Of a DNA stretch of 64,000 nt, positions 24,661 to 33,668 are shown one piece after another. The stretch spans positions 1 through 64,000 of the forward strand of contig CAWIEX010000023.1 in the NCBI GenBank assembly GCA_963835295.1. Direction: 5' to 3'. This DNA comes from JAOPZW01 sp963835295 (GTDB lineage Bacteria; Actinomycetota; Thermoleophilia; Solirubrobacterales; Solirubrobacteraceae). The notes under the pieces are model-generated. The model was not told where the DNA came from, did not search any database, and saw nothing but the letters and a program-made list of their open reading frames with translations. The translations under genes and the position numbers were made by a program. Positions within the stretch are counted from its first letter, which is position 1; each line of letters opens with the position of its first letter.

Positions 24661-27288
24661 ATGAGACGACGTCTCCTCGCGTTCATCGCGGGTGCCGTCC
24701 TCCTCCCGGCCGTGGCGGCCGGGTCGGCGGCGGCGGACGATCCGTTGGTCCAGGGTGCCGGCCAGTCGGCCGGCAGCCAGCAGACCGCGGGCTCGTCTGC
24801 CACCTCGACCCAGAGCTCGCCCTCGAACACGAATGTCTCGGTTCGAATCGGGAGCCCCGGGGACGGCGGCGTGGTGGCGCAGACGAATGGATCGTCGGCG
24901 ACATCGGTGGCCGGCAATGCCAACAGCACGAACCAGCAGGCCGCCCAGCAGGGCGGAGCTCCGGGCGTGGCTGTGGCGGGCCAGTCAGCGACGAACGACC
25001 AGACGGCCAATTCGACGGCCACCTCGACGCAGGATCATCCGCAGAACACGAACATCTCGGTCCGCATCATGAGCCCTGGCGACGATGGCTCCGTGACGCA
25101 GACCAACGACTCGTCGGCCAAGTCGGCGGCGGGCAACAAGAACAGCACGACCCAGTCGGCCGGGCAGTCCGGCGGCGGGGCCCAGACCGCGAAGCAGGAC
25201 GCCGCCAACAAGCAGTCGGCGGACTCCTCCGCGAGCTCCACGCAGGATCATCCGAGCAACGTCAACATCCCGGTGCGGATCTACAGCGACGGGGACAACG
25301 GCTCGGTCAAGCAGGTCAACGACTCGTCGGCCAAGTCGGCGGCGGGCAACAAGAACGAGACGAGCCAGGACGCGGAGCAGGGCTCCGGGTCGGGTTCGGC
25401 TCCGGTGCGCAGCGCCTGCGGCGGCGGGTGTGGCGACCACGGTGCTCCGAGCGTCCAGGACGCCGAGCAGTCCGCCTCCAGCGACCAGTCGGCGCGTTCG
25501 TCGGCCTCGTCGGAGCAGGACCACCCGAGCAACGTCAACATCCCGGTGCGCATCGGCTCATCGGGCGATGACGGACGGGTGACGCAGATCAACAGCTCGT
25601 CGGCCGTGTCGGCGGCGGGCAACAAGAACACCACCGATCAGACGGTCGACCAGTCGGCCGGTGGCTCGAGCGGTGGCTCCGCGGTGCAGTACGCCGACCA
25701 GAAGGCCGGCAACCGGCAGGACGCGACTTCGGACGCGACCTCGCACCAGATCGGAGCCAGCAACGCCAACTACCCGGTGCGCATCGGCTCGCCGGGCGGC
25801 GGCGGCTCGGTCACGCAGATCAACGCCTCGGGCGCTCTCTCGGCGGCCGAGAACAAGAACGAGACGAACCAGACCGCCACGCAGGACGCCGGCGGCCCGA
25901 TCGTCAAGCGGCTGCCGCTGAGCGACGGCTGCAGCGACAAGTGCGGCAAGCCGTCCTATGACGGCTGCGGCACGTGCGGCGGTGGCGGCAGCCCCGTCGT
26001 GCAGGACGCCAAGCAGAAGGCGTACAACAACCAGAGCGCAGACTCGTCGGCCGAGTCGACGCAGTGCTGCGCGCAGAACACCAACGCGCCGGTTCGCATC
26101 AAGAGCTACGGCGACGACGGTGACGTCAAGCAGGCCAACCTGTCGGGCGCTATCTCGGTGGCCGGCAACAAGAACGAGACCACGCAGAACGCCACCCAGG
26201 ACGCGGGCTCGCCCGTCGACATGGTGGGGATCTGCAAGGACAAGGGCGGCTGCGGCGGTCATGGCGACGGCGGGCCCGTCGTCCAGCAGGCCGACCAGTA
26301 CGCGTCCAACGACCAGTCGGCGCATTCCACGGCCGACTCGACCCAGACGGGTGCGAGCAACAGCAACGCCCCCGTCCGCATCGGCTCGCCGGGCGGCGGT
26401 GGCAGTGTCACCCAGCTCAACGGGTCGCTGGCCGCCTCCGCGGCGGGCAACCAGAACAGCACCGATCAGTCGGCCGACCAGTCGGCCGGCGGCTCCGGTG
26501 GCGGCGTGACGGTCCAGGCCCTCGGCCAGAAGGCCGTCAACGGCCAGCAGGCCGACTCGCACGCCACCTCCGAGCAGGACGGTGCCAGCAACGACAACTC
26601 GCCGGTGCGCATCAAGAGCGCCGGCGGCGACGGTGACGTCACGCAGGCCAACCTGTCGGGCGCCTTCTCGGCGGCCGGCAACTCCAACGACACCACGCAG
26701 AGCGTCTCGCAGGACGCCGGCTCGGGCCTTCCGGTCCTGGGCCCGCTCTCCCGCGAGGGGGGCTGCGGCTCGTGCGGCGGCGATGGCGCCACCGTGCAGG
26801 CCGCCGGTCAGTGGGCGTCGAGCAAGCAGTCGGCCGACTCGTCGGCGGACTCGACGCAGAAGGGCGCCTGCAACACCAACTCGCCCGTGCGCATCAAGAG
26901 CAAGGGCGACGACGGTGACGTCAAGCAGGTCAACGCGTCGGCGGCGAAGTCCGCGGCCGGCAACGACAACCAGACCACCCAGTCGGCCGACCAGGCCGCC
27001 GGGTGGGGTGGCGTGAACGTCCAGGCGATGGGCCAGAAGGCCTGGAACGGCCAGGGCGCGCATTCGGACGCCACCTCTCAGCAGTACGACCCGAGCAACG
27101 CCAATGCGCCCGTGCGGCAGTACAGCCCGGGCGGGGGTGGCTCGGTCCTGCAGGTCAACGCCTCGCTGGCGCTGTCGGCGGCGGGCAACCGCAACTCGAC
27201 GTGCCAGGTCGCGGCGCAGGGCTCCGGTGGGGTCCCGCTCTGCGAGCGCATCACGCGCGAGCCGGTCCACGCGATGAAGGTGGACTGA
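24661..27288 (+). CDS. Large secreted N/Q-rich ten-repeat protein
   Basis: The 875-residue protein starts at ATG 24661 with AAGGAA upstream and a signal peptide (FIAGAVLLPAVAAGSAAA). The rest is ten units of about 75-100 residues. Each unit has an Ala/Ser/Gln stretch, the core NxNxPVRIxSxGxxGxVxQxN, and a tail SAAGNxNxTxQxAxQ. Gln and Asn recur at short regular spacing, as in curlin-like or beta-solenoid fibres. Cys-rich linkers (CGGGCGDHG, CSDKCGKPSYDGCGTCGGGG, CKDKGGCGGHG, GGCGSCGGDG) separate some units. Units 5-10 are mostly either Gly-rich (IGSPGGGG) or Asp-rich (IKSxGDDGD). No enzymatic motif or anchor is present. It is likely a surface or matrix polymer; this is inference. Confidence 0.8.
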   Translation: MRRRLLAFIAGAVLLPAVAAGSAAADDPLVQGAGQSAGSQQTAGSSATSTQSSPSNTNVSVRIGSPGDGGVVAQTNGSSATSVAGNANSTNQQAAQQGGAPGVAVAGQSATNDQTANSTATSTQDHPQNTNISVRIMSPGDDGSVTQTNDSSAKSAAGNKNSTTQSAGQSGGGAQTAKQDAANKQSADSSASSTQDHPSNVNIPVRIYSDGDNGSVKQVNDSSAKSAAGNKNETSQDAEQGSGSGSAPVRSACGGGCGDHGAPSVQDAEQSASSDQSARSSASSEQDHPSNVNIPVRIGSSGDDGRVTQINSSSAVSAAGNKNTTDQTVDQSAGGSSGGSAVQYADQKAGNRQDATSDATSHQIGASNANYPVRIGSPGGGGSVTQINASGALSAAENKNETNQTATQDAGGPIVKRLPLSDGCSDKCGKPSYDGCGTCGGGGSPVVQDAKQKAYNNQSADSSAESTQCCAQNTNAPVRIKSYGDDGDVKQANLSGAISVAGNKNETTQNATQDAGSPVDMVGICKDKGGCGGHGDGGPVVQQADQYASNDQSAHSTADSTQTGASNSNAPVRIGSPGGGGSVTQLNGSLAASAAGNQNSTDQSADQSAGGSGGGVTVQALGQKAVNGQQADSHATSEQDGASNDNSPVRIKSAGGDGDVTQANLSGAFSAAGNSNDTTQSVSQDAGSGLPVLGPLSREGGCGSCGGDGATVQAAGQWASSKQSADSSADSTQKGACNTNSPVRIKSKGDDGDVKQVNASAAKSAAGNDNQTTQSADQAAGWGGVNVQAMGQKAWNGQGAHSDATSQQYDPSNANAPVRQYSPGGGGSVLQVNASLALSAAGNRNSTCQVAAQGSGGVPLCERITREPVHAMKVD
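24790..27230 (+). repeat. Ten tandem protein-coding repeats
   Basis: Cores of the ten units (codons for VRI and following) lie near 24840, 25060, 25271, 25546, 25786, 26092, 26374, 26605, 26887 and 27112. Nucleotide identity between units is only partial, so the array is old or selected at protein level rather than freshly amplified. Confidence 0.85.
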
Positions 27289-27346
27289 CGGCGCGGCATG
27301 GCCTCGTCGGCCGGTTCTGGGTGGACCGGCCGGCGGGCCACCGCCG

Positions 27347-27378
27347 CCGCTCACCCACCCAAAAGGGTGGGTGGGCGG
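27347..27378 (+). terminator. Strong hairpin terminator after the ten-repeat gene
   Basis: Arms at 27347-27360 and 27365-27378 pair over 14 positions with one mismatch around a loop of AAAA. It lies 59 bp after the stop. No U-tract follows, as is common in high-GC actinobacteria. Confidence 0.65.
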
Positions 27379-27434
27379 TTGCAGGGCCGCGCAGCCGGGA
27401 GTACGGTCGATTCGGCCAAGTCCGGTTGGTCGAC

Positions 27435-27959
27435 ATGGGGGCGAGTGCACATTTGCGTTGGGTGGCGGTCGTAGCGGCGGCATCGCTCGCTGTGGCGGTA
27501 CCGGCCGGCGCACAGCAGCCCGCGAGCCCCGATCCGGCGCCGAGCGGGTCCAGCACGGCGCGCCCTGACCCGGCGCCCGTGAAGACCAAGCCCCGCGTCG
27601 TCGTCCGCGCCGCGCCGCGGCCCGCCGCGGCGGTGACGACGACGGTGACGCCCTCCGCGCCCGCCGCGACGACGACCGCGAAGCCCCGCGCGCGCACGGC
27701 GCCGCGGCGCCCGGCGACCCGGCGGGCGACCGCGCACCACCGCAAGCCGGTCCAGCGCAGGGAGCGGGCGGCGCACGTCACGCTGCCGCCGCTCCCGCAC
27801 CTCACGCTCGCGCAGCTCAGCGCACCACCGACCACCGCCGACGCCGGCCGTGCGCGCAAGCTCGCCGCCGGCGCGCTGTCGCTGCTCATCCTCGCGCTGG
27901 CGAGCGCGACGCTCCTGGCCTTCACCGCGCGCGTCGAGCGCAGGCGGGTGGTGCGGTGA
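27435..27959 (+). CDS. Pro/Ala-rich exported protein with C-terminal membrane helix
   Basis: The 174-residue protein has a signal peptide (LRWVAVVAAASLAVAVPAGA), a disordered Pro/Ala/Thr/Arg-rich stretch, a short basic segment ending in LPPLPHLTLAQLSAPPTTAD, and a membrane helix (LAAGALSLLILALASATLLA) with a basic tail. It looks like a wall-spanning tether. Its stop overlaps the next start by 4 bp (GTGA), so the two are coupled and likely act together at the surface. Confidence 0.75.
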   Translation: MGASAHLRWVAVVAAASLAVAVPAGAQQPASPDPAPSGSSTARPDPAPVKTKPRVVVRAAPRPAAAVTTTVTPSAPAATTTAKPRARTAPRRPATRRATAHHRKPVQRRERAAHVTLPPLPHLTLAQLSAPPTTADAGRARKLAAGALSLLILALASATLLAFTARVERRRVVR

Positions 27960-29058
27960 GGCGGGCGCTGCTGCTGGCGGTCGTGGGGCTCGCCGTCTCG
28001 GCGCCGGCGGCCACCGCATTGCCCCCGGTGATCACGCCGACGGTCACCGGCCAGACGGGCGACAGCGGGTGGTACGTCAGGAACGTCATCGTCAACTGGA
28101 GCATCACACCGCCGGGCTACCTCGTGGTCTCCGGCTGCGCTCCCTCGACGCTGGTCGCCAGTGACACGGCGGGGACGAACGTGAGCTGCGTGGCGGCGAC
28201 AGCGATGGCACGAGCTCATCGCGAGCGTCACCATCAGTCGCGATGCGCACGCCTCCGTCGGTGAGCCGCGAACGCGGACCGAGCCAGGCCGACGCCGGCG
28301 GCTTCTACAACCACTCGCTCACGGCCAGGTGGACGGGCACCGATGCCACGTCTGGGATCGCCTCGTGCACCTCCACGCCGTACTCGGGCCCCGACGGCAC
28401 CGGCATCTCGCTCACCGGGACGTGCAAGGACAAGGCGGGCAACGTCAGCGCGCCGGTCCCGTTCGTCTTCAGCTACGACGCCACCCCGCCCGCCCTCACT
28501 GCGGTCACCGCGATGCCGGCCGATGCCGGTGCCCGGCTGGCCTGGCAGGCGTCAGGGGCGGCCAGGGTGCTGGTCATGCGCACGCCGGCCGGGGCGCGGG
28601 CGGCGCAGAGCGACGTCGTCTACGACGGCACCGGCGACGGGTTCACCGACACCGGGCTGCAGAACGGCACCCGATACACGTACCTGGTCCAGGCCGCCGA
28701 CCTGGCGGGCAACACCGCGAGCGGCTCGACCACCGTCACCCCGACCGCCGACGCGTCGACCAAGCACCTCCTATCGCCCGGGGCGGGCTCGAGCCTCAGC
28801 CGGCCGCCGCTGCTGCGCTGGCGCAAGATCGCCCGCGCCAGCTACTACAACGTCCAGCTCTTCCGCAACGGACGGAAGATCCTCAGCGCGTGGCCGACCA
28901 GGCCCCAGTACCAGCTGCACAGCCGCTGGCGCTATCGCGGCAAGCGCCATCGGCTGGTGGCCGGCACCTACCGCTGGCTGCTGTGGGCCGGGTACGGGCA
29001 CCGCAGCCAGCACCGCTACGGCAAGCTGCTGGGCAGGCGAACCTTCGTCATCCACTGA
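27956..29058 (+). pseudogene. Secreted Ig/FN3-like protein, frameshifted near 28200-28245
   Basis: The start is GTG 27956, overlapping the previous stop. The first part has a signal peptide (RRALLLAVVGLAVSAPAATA) and VITPTVTGQTGDSGWYVRNV, typical of bacterial surface Ig-like domains. Coding continues in another frame from about 28245 (GGFYNHSLTARWTGTDATSG, GTCKDKAGNVSAPVPFVFSY), then an FN3-like domain (GTRYTYLVQAADLAGN) and a C-terminal LRWRKIARASYYNVQLFRNG domain. About three single-base changes within 60 bp would restore one protein of roughly 367 residues. It belongs to the surface locus. Confidence 0.75.
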
Positions 29059-29077
29059 CGCCCGGCACAATGCCGGC

Positions 29078-29872
29078 GTGCGCTGCCTGTACGTCGACCT
29101 CGACGGGACGCTGCTGGGCGCCGGCGGGGCGGTGACGCGCGACGGCGAGGGCGCCTTCACGCTCCTGGGCATACGGGCGCTCGAGGCGTGCCATCGGGCC
29201 GGCGTGCTCGTGTGCGCGATGTCGGGGCGCCCGCGGACGGTCCTGCACGACGACGCGCGCATCCTCGGCCTCGACGACTACATCTTCGAGGCGGGCGGCG
29301 GCTTCGCCGTCGGCGACGAGGTGCACTGGCTGGCCGAGCCCGACGCCCACGAGCGGATCGCCGCGACCCGCGCACCCGATCTGCTGCTCGAGCGCTACCG
29401 GGGACGGCTCGAGCCGCACACGCCGTACTCCGAGGGTCGCGAGGTCTCGCACATCCTGCGCGGCCACATCGACGTCGAGGAGGCGAGGGCTCTCCTGCAC
29501 GAGCACGGCCACGACGACCTGCGCCTGATCGACAACGGCGAGGCCCACCACCGCTCGGCCGCGCTCGCCGACCTGCCGGACGTGCGCCTCTACCACCTGC
29601 TGCCGGCCGGCATCTCCAAGCCCGCGGGGGTCGCGGCACACATGCGCGCCCGCGGCCTGATGGCCGAGGAGTGCGTGGCGGTGGGCGACTCGGGCGAGGA
29701 CCTCACGGTCGCCGGCGTGGTCGGGGCGCTGTGGCTCGTCGCCAACGCCTTCGAGCATCACTCCGATCTGCGCTCCCAGCTCGGGCGCCATCCGAACGCC
29801 CGCGCCGCCGAGGCGACCCACGGCGCCGGCGTCTACGAGGCCGTTGTGACGACGCTCGCGCAAGGTCGATGA
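29078..29872 (+). CDS. HAD-IIB family hydrolase
   Basis: GTG 29078 gives 264 residues starting VRCLYVDLDGTLLGAGGAV, the HAD motif I with nucleophile Asp. Motif II is VLVCAMSGRPR, the conserved Lys is in GISKPAGVAAHM, and motif IV is CVAVGDSGEDLTVAG. Cof-type HAD enzymes dephosphorylate sugar phosphates or related compounds; the substrate is not evident. The stop overlaps the next start (ATGA), so the two are one operon. Confidence 0.88.
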   Translation: MRCLYVDLDGTLLGAGGAVTRDGEGAFTLLGIRALEACHRAGVLVCAMSGRPRTVLHDDARILGLDDYIFEAGGGFAVGDEVHWLAEPDAHERIAATRAPDLLLERYRGRLEPHTPYSEGREVSHILRGHIDVEEARALLHEHGHDDLRLIDNGEAHHRSAALADLPDVRLYHLLPAGISKPAGVAAHMRARGLMAEECVAVGDSGEDLTVAGVVGALWLVANAFEHHSDLRSQLGRHPNARAAEATHGAGVYEAVVTTLAQGR

Positions 29873-30472
29873 GCGCTGAGGTCATCGGCCACTCCCTCGA
29901 GGGCAGGCCGATCGCGGTCGCGCGCATCGGCGACCCCACGGCGCCGCGCAAGGTCCTGGTCGTCGGGTGCATCCATGGCAACGAGCCCGCCGGGCGCGGC
30001 ATCGTCGCCGACCTCACGCGAGCGAGCCCCGCGCCGGACACGCAGCTGCTGCTCGTCCGCGACATGAACCCCGACGGCTTCGCCCACCATCAGCGTACGA
30101 ACGCCCACGGCGTCGACCTCAACCGCAACTCGCCCGAGCACTGGGCCGGCGCGGGGACCCGGCCCTGGTCCGAGCCCGAGGCCCGCGCGATCCGCGACCT
30201 CATCCTGCGCGAGGACCCGACCTATAGCGTCTACTACCACCAGCCCTTCGGGCTGGTCGACGTCCCGGAGGGCGGTCGCCCCGAGGCCGCGCGCCGGTAC
30301 GCGGAGCTCGTCGGCCTCCCGCTGAAGCGCCTCGGCCGGCGGCCGGGCAGCCTCTCGCGCTGGCAGAACGTCCGCGTGCGCCCCGGCTCGGCCTTCGTCG
30401 TCGAGCTGGCGGCCGGCCCGCTTGCCCGCGGATCTGCGGCTGGGGCACGTGGCCGCGGTGCTCGCGCTCTGA
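29869..30472 (+). pseudogene. M14-like zinc carboxypeptidase/amidase, frameshift near the end
   Basis: ATG 29869 opens a protein of about 200 residues. Zinc ligands are in VGCIHGNEPAGRG (HxxE) and SVYYHQPFGLVD; substrate-binding NRN appears in GVDLNRNSPEHW; the catalytic Glu is in AFVVELAAGPL. This fits MpaA-like murein peptide amidases or related M14 enzymes. One extra T near 30422 shifts the frame; corrected, the end reads LPADLRLGHVAAVLAL and stops at 30472, exactly abutting the convergent MMPL gene. The indel is probably a sequence error. Confidence 0.8.
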
Positions 30473-32650
30473 CTACTCGGTCGCCCGCGCGGGTGCGGCC
30501 GGGACGCGGAGCACGCGCCGCACGCGGGCCGGCAGGTACCAGTTCCAGTCGCCCATGATCTTCATCACCGCCGGCACGAGCACCGCGCGCACGAGCGTCG
30601 CGTCCAGCAGGATCGCGGCCGAGAGCCCGAGGCCGAACTCCTGCAGCCCGACGAAGCTACCGAAGGTGAAGCCCGAGAACGCCGCGATCATGATGATCGC
30701 CGCCGCGGTGATGATCCGGCCCGTGTGCTCGAGGCCGAAGGCGACGGCGTGCTCGTTGTCGTGGCGCAGGTCCCACTCCTCGCGCATGCGCGAGAGCAGG
30801 AAGACCTCGTAGTCCATCGACAGCCCGAAGAGCACCGCGAAGAGGAAGATCGGTATCCACGCCTCGATCTGCGGCGAGCTCTGCAGGCCGAGGGGACCGG
30901 CCCAACCGTGTTGGAAGGCGAGCGTCAGCAGCCCGTAGGTCGCGCTCACCGACAGCAGGTTCATGATCACCGCCTTGAGCGGCAGGAAGATCGACCGGAA
31001 GGCGCGCAGCAGCAGCAGGTAGGAGAAGACGAGCACGGCGAGCACGAGCCATGGGAAGGCGCTGTAGCTCTTGTCGATGAAGTCGACCCCGAAGGCCGGC
31101 GCGCCACTGAGCAGGACGTCGGTGGACGGCGGGAAGCCGGCGGCCGGGATGTAGCGCTCACGGATGCGGTGGACGAGGGCGACTGCCGGCGGCTCGCCTG
31201 CGTCGCTGTGGCCCGCGGCGCGGACCTGGGCGATGCGGCCCGCCCTGTCGACGAGGTTGGCCTGGAGCGCCACCGCGCGCGGGACGAGCGCTGGGGCGAG
31301 GATGGTGTCGGGCTGGATCTCGGGGTCGCGACGGAGCTCGGCCACGAGGCGCCGCTGCGCGGCGACCACCGCCGGGTCGACGACCCCGCCGGGCCGGTGG
31401 GTGTCGATGACCACCTGCTGCGGGGCGAGCGAGCCGGGCCCGAGCGTGGTCTCCATGATCTTCAGCCCGCGCGCGGCCTCCGTGGTGATGGGGATGCCGC
31501 GGTTGTCGCCGCCGGTCAGGTGCAGGTCGGTCGCCGCCAGGGCGAGCGTGATAAGCACCCCGGCGGCGAGGCCGCCCCACAGCCACGGACGGCGCATGAT
31601 GGCCACGGCGAAGCGGTGCCACCCGCCGGTGACGTCCTGCGCGGTCCGGCGCTCGAGCACCCTGCGTGGGATTACGCGCCAACGGTTCACGCCCCGTCCC
31701 ATCACCGCCAAGACCGCCGGCAGGAAGGTGGCCGAGGCCGCGATCGAAACGAGCGGGACGAGCACCCCGCCCACCCCCATCGAGCGCATGAACGGCACGG
31801 GCATGAAGATGAGCAGGCCGAGGCCGACGGCCACGGTCAGGCCCGAGAACAGCGTCGCGCGCCCCGCGGTGGTCATCGTCTTGACCAGCGCGGCGTGCGG
31901 GTCGTCGTTGAGCGCGAGCTCCTCGCGATAGCGGAACACGACGAGCATCGAGTAGTCGATCGCGATCGCGAGGCCGATCAGCGTGACGATGTTGGTCACG
32001 TAGATCGCCATGTCCATCGTGTGGGCGAAGATCCACACGAGGCCGAGCGTCGTGGGGATGCTCACGAGGGCGAAGATGAGCGGCACGACGATTCCGCCGA
32101 CCGTGCCGAACATGAACGCCATGACGAGGATCGCGACGGGCACGGCGATCGACTCGCCCTTGCTGAGGTCCTTGTTGTAGATCGGCTGCGTGTCGTGGTT
32201 GAGCGCGGGATAACCGGTCAGGTACGGCCTGGCCCCCGGCATGGTGCCGATCGCCTTGCGCAGCTTCGGCGTCTGCTTTGCGGCGTCCTGGTTCTCGAGC
32301 GGCGTCGCGATCTGCACGTAGGCAACGGTCGGGCTCGCCTGCTGGATGGCACCTGGGCTGCCGCCCTTGATCGCATCCGCGGCGCGGCGCGCTGCCGCCG
32401 CGACCGCTAGACGATCGGGCGTACCGCCCTGTCCCTGCACCACCAGCGTGAACGCCCCGTCGGAGCGCTCGTGCATGTGGTCCTTGAGCAGCGTCAGGCC
32501 GCGCTCCGCGTCCGAGCCCGGCACGCTGAAGCGGTTGGAGAGCAGGTCGCCGAGCCCTGCCGCGGCCACGCCGCCGACGACGAAGAGGGCGATCCACGCC
32601 GCGATGATTGCCTTCCGGTGGCGGATGACCCCGAGGGTCCAGCGCGCCAT
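30473..32650 (-). CDS. MMPL/RND family transporter
   Basis: The 725-residue protein has the two-fold layout of MMPL proteins: TM1 (AIIAAWIALFVVGGVAAAGL), a periplasmic domain, five clustered helices, then the repeat of that pattern. Recognisable segments include LIGLAIAIDYSMLVVFRYRE and FGLSMDYEVFLLSRMREEWD, the conserved helix 4/10 regions with acidic proton-relay residues. It should export a lipid or hydrophobic compound using the proton gradient. No lipid-synthesis partner is adjacent. Confidence 0.93.
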   Translation of the reverse strand: MARWTLGVIRHRKAIIAAWIALFVVGGVAAAGLGDLLSNRFSVPGSDAERGLTLLKDHMHERSDGAFTLVVQGQGGTPDRLAVAAAARRAADAIKGGSPGAIQQASPTVAYVQIATPLENQDAAKQTPKLRKAIGTMPGARPYLTGYPALNHDTQPIYNKDLSKGESIAVPVAILVMAFMFGTVGGIVVPLIFALVSIPTTLGLVWIFAHTMDMAIYVTNIVTLIGLAIAIDYSMLVVFRYREELALNDDPHAALVKTMTTAGRATLFSGLTVAVGLGLLIFMPVPFMRSMGVGGVLVPLVSIAASATFLPAVLAVMGRGVNRWRVIPRRVLERRTAQDVTGGWHRFAVAIMRRPWLWGGLAAGVLITLALAATDLHLTGGDNRGIPITTEAARGLKIMETTLGPGSLAPQQVVIDTHRPGGVVDPAVVAAQRRLVAELRRDPEIQPDTILAPALVPRAVALQANLVDRAGRIAQVRAAGHSDAGEPPAVALVHRIRERYIPAAGFPPSTDVLLSGAPAFGVDFIDKSYSAFPWLVLAVLVFSYLLLLRAFRSIFLPLKAVIMNLLSVSATYGLLTLAFQHGWAGPLGLQSSPQIEAWIPIFLFAVLFGLSMDYEVFLLSRMREEWDLRHDNEHAVAFGLEHTGRIITAAAIIMIAAFSGFTFGSFVGLQEFGLGLSAAILLDATLVRAVLVPAVMKIMGDWNWYLPARVRRVLRVPAAPARATE

Positions 32651-32668
32651 CGCGGTTAATCGTAGAGA

Positions 32669-33655
32669 TCAGAGGACGTCGGCCAACGAGGCAGCCGCCG
32701 CCGCGATCGCGTCGAGATCGCCCGCCTCGAGGATGCGCTGCAGGTCGAGCATCCGGGCGCCGAAGGCGTCGAGCTCGCGGGTGCCGACGATCGCGAAGCA
32801 CGGAACCCCGGCCTGCCGCGCCCGCGTGGCGATCTCGCCCGCGATCTTGCCCTGCAGCGTCTGCTCGTCGATCTTGCCCTCGCCGGCGATGACGGCCCGC
32901 GCGGCGCGCATGCGGGCATCGAAGTCGAGCGCGTCGAGGACGAACGCCGCGCCGGGCTCGAGCGCCGCGTCGTACTGCGCCCACAGGCCGCCGGTGAGCC
33001 CGCCGGCCGAGCCGGTCATCGGCTTGCCGCGCGGATCGCGCGGGAGCGTCTGGGCGAAGTCGTTGAGACGCTTGGTCAGCTGCTTGACGGTCGCCGGGTC
33101 GGCGCCCTTCTGGGGGCCGAAGACCTCGGCGGCGCGCTCGAACGGCGTGCGCACGTCGCTCAGGCAGACGATCTTCGCGCTGCCCAGGCCGCCGGCCTCC
33201 TCGATCGCCTCGATGGCGCCGGCAGCGCCGTCGGTGGTGGCGCTGCCGCCGCAGGCGACGAGGACGACCTGCGCGCCGGCGGCCACCGCGGCCGCGATGA
33301 GCTCGCCGGTCCCTCGCGTGGACGCGGCGACCGCGTCGCGCTCCTCGGGCTCCACCAGGGCCAGGCCGCTGGCCTGGGCCATCTCGATCACGGCCGTGCC
33401 GCCGTGCTCGAGCAGTGCGTAGGCCGCGTCGACCTCGCGCCCGAGCGGGTCGTGGACGCGAACGGCCGCGGACTCCCCGCCCAGTGCGGTGAGCAGCACC
33501 TCCATGGTGCCTTCGCCGCCGTCGGCCACCGGGCACAGGTCGGGCGGCGCCAGCCCGGCCGACTCGAGCCCGCGCCCGATGGCGGCCGCGACCTCGGTGG
33601 CGCGGAAGGTCCCCTTGAACGAGTCGGGCGCGACGAGCACCGGGCGGTCGGTCAT
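32669..33655 (-). CDS. Glycerate kinase (GlxK/GarK family)
   Basis: Starting MTDRPVLVAPDSFKGTFRAT at 33655 gives 328 residues; ATG 33670 is an alternative. The APDSFKGxxxA start, CPVADGGEGTMEVL, ACGGSATTDGAAGA and VIAGEGKIDEQTLQGK are signature segments of type I glycerate kinases, which phosphorylate D-glycerate. Length is slightly below the usual 370-380. It is divergent from the LigD polymerase gene with only 13 bp between start codons, so the two promoters must overlap the coding regions. Confidence 0.92.
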   Translation of the reverse strand: MTDRPVLVAPDSFKGTFRATEVAAAIGRGLESAGLAPPDLCPVADGGEGTMEVLLTALGGESAAVRVHDPLGREVDAAYALLEHGGTAVIEMAQASGLALVEPEERDAVAASTRGTGELIAAAVAAGAQVVLVACGGSATTDGAAGAIEAIEEAGGLGSAKIVCLSDVRTPFERAAEVFGPQKGADPATVKQLTKRLNDFAQTLPRDPRGKPMTGSAGGLTGGLWAQYDAALEPGAAFVLDALDFDARMRAARAVIAGEGKIDEQTLQGKIAGEIATRARQAGVPCFAIVGTRELDAFGARMLDLQRILEAGDLDAIAAAAASLADVL

Positions 33656-33668
33656 GCTTTGGTCAGCC

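Noticed and set aside
24790..27230. CRISPR array or simple DNA repeat
   Set aside because: Units are protein-coding, about 75-100 codons long and diverged at DNA level, with no short identical repeats or spacers.
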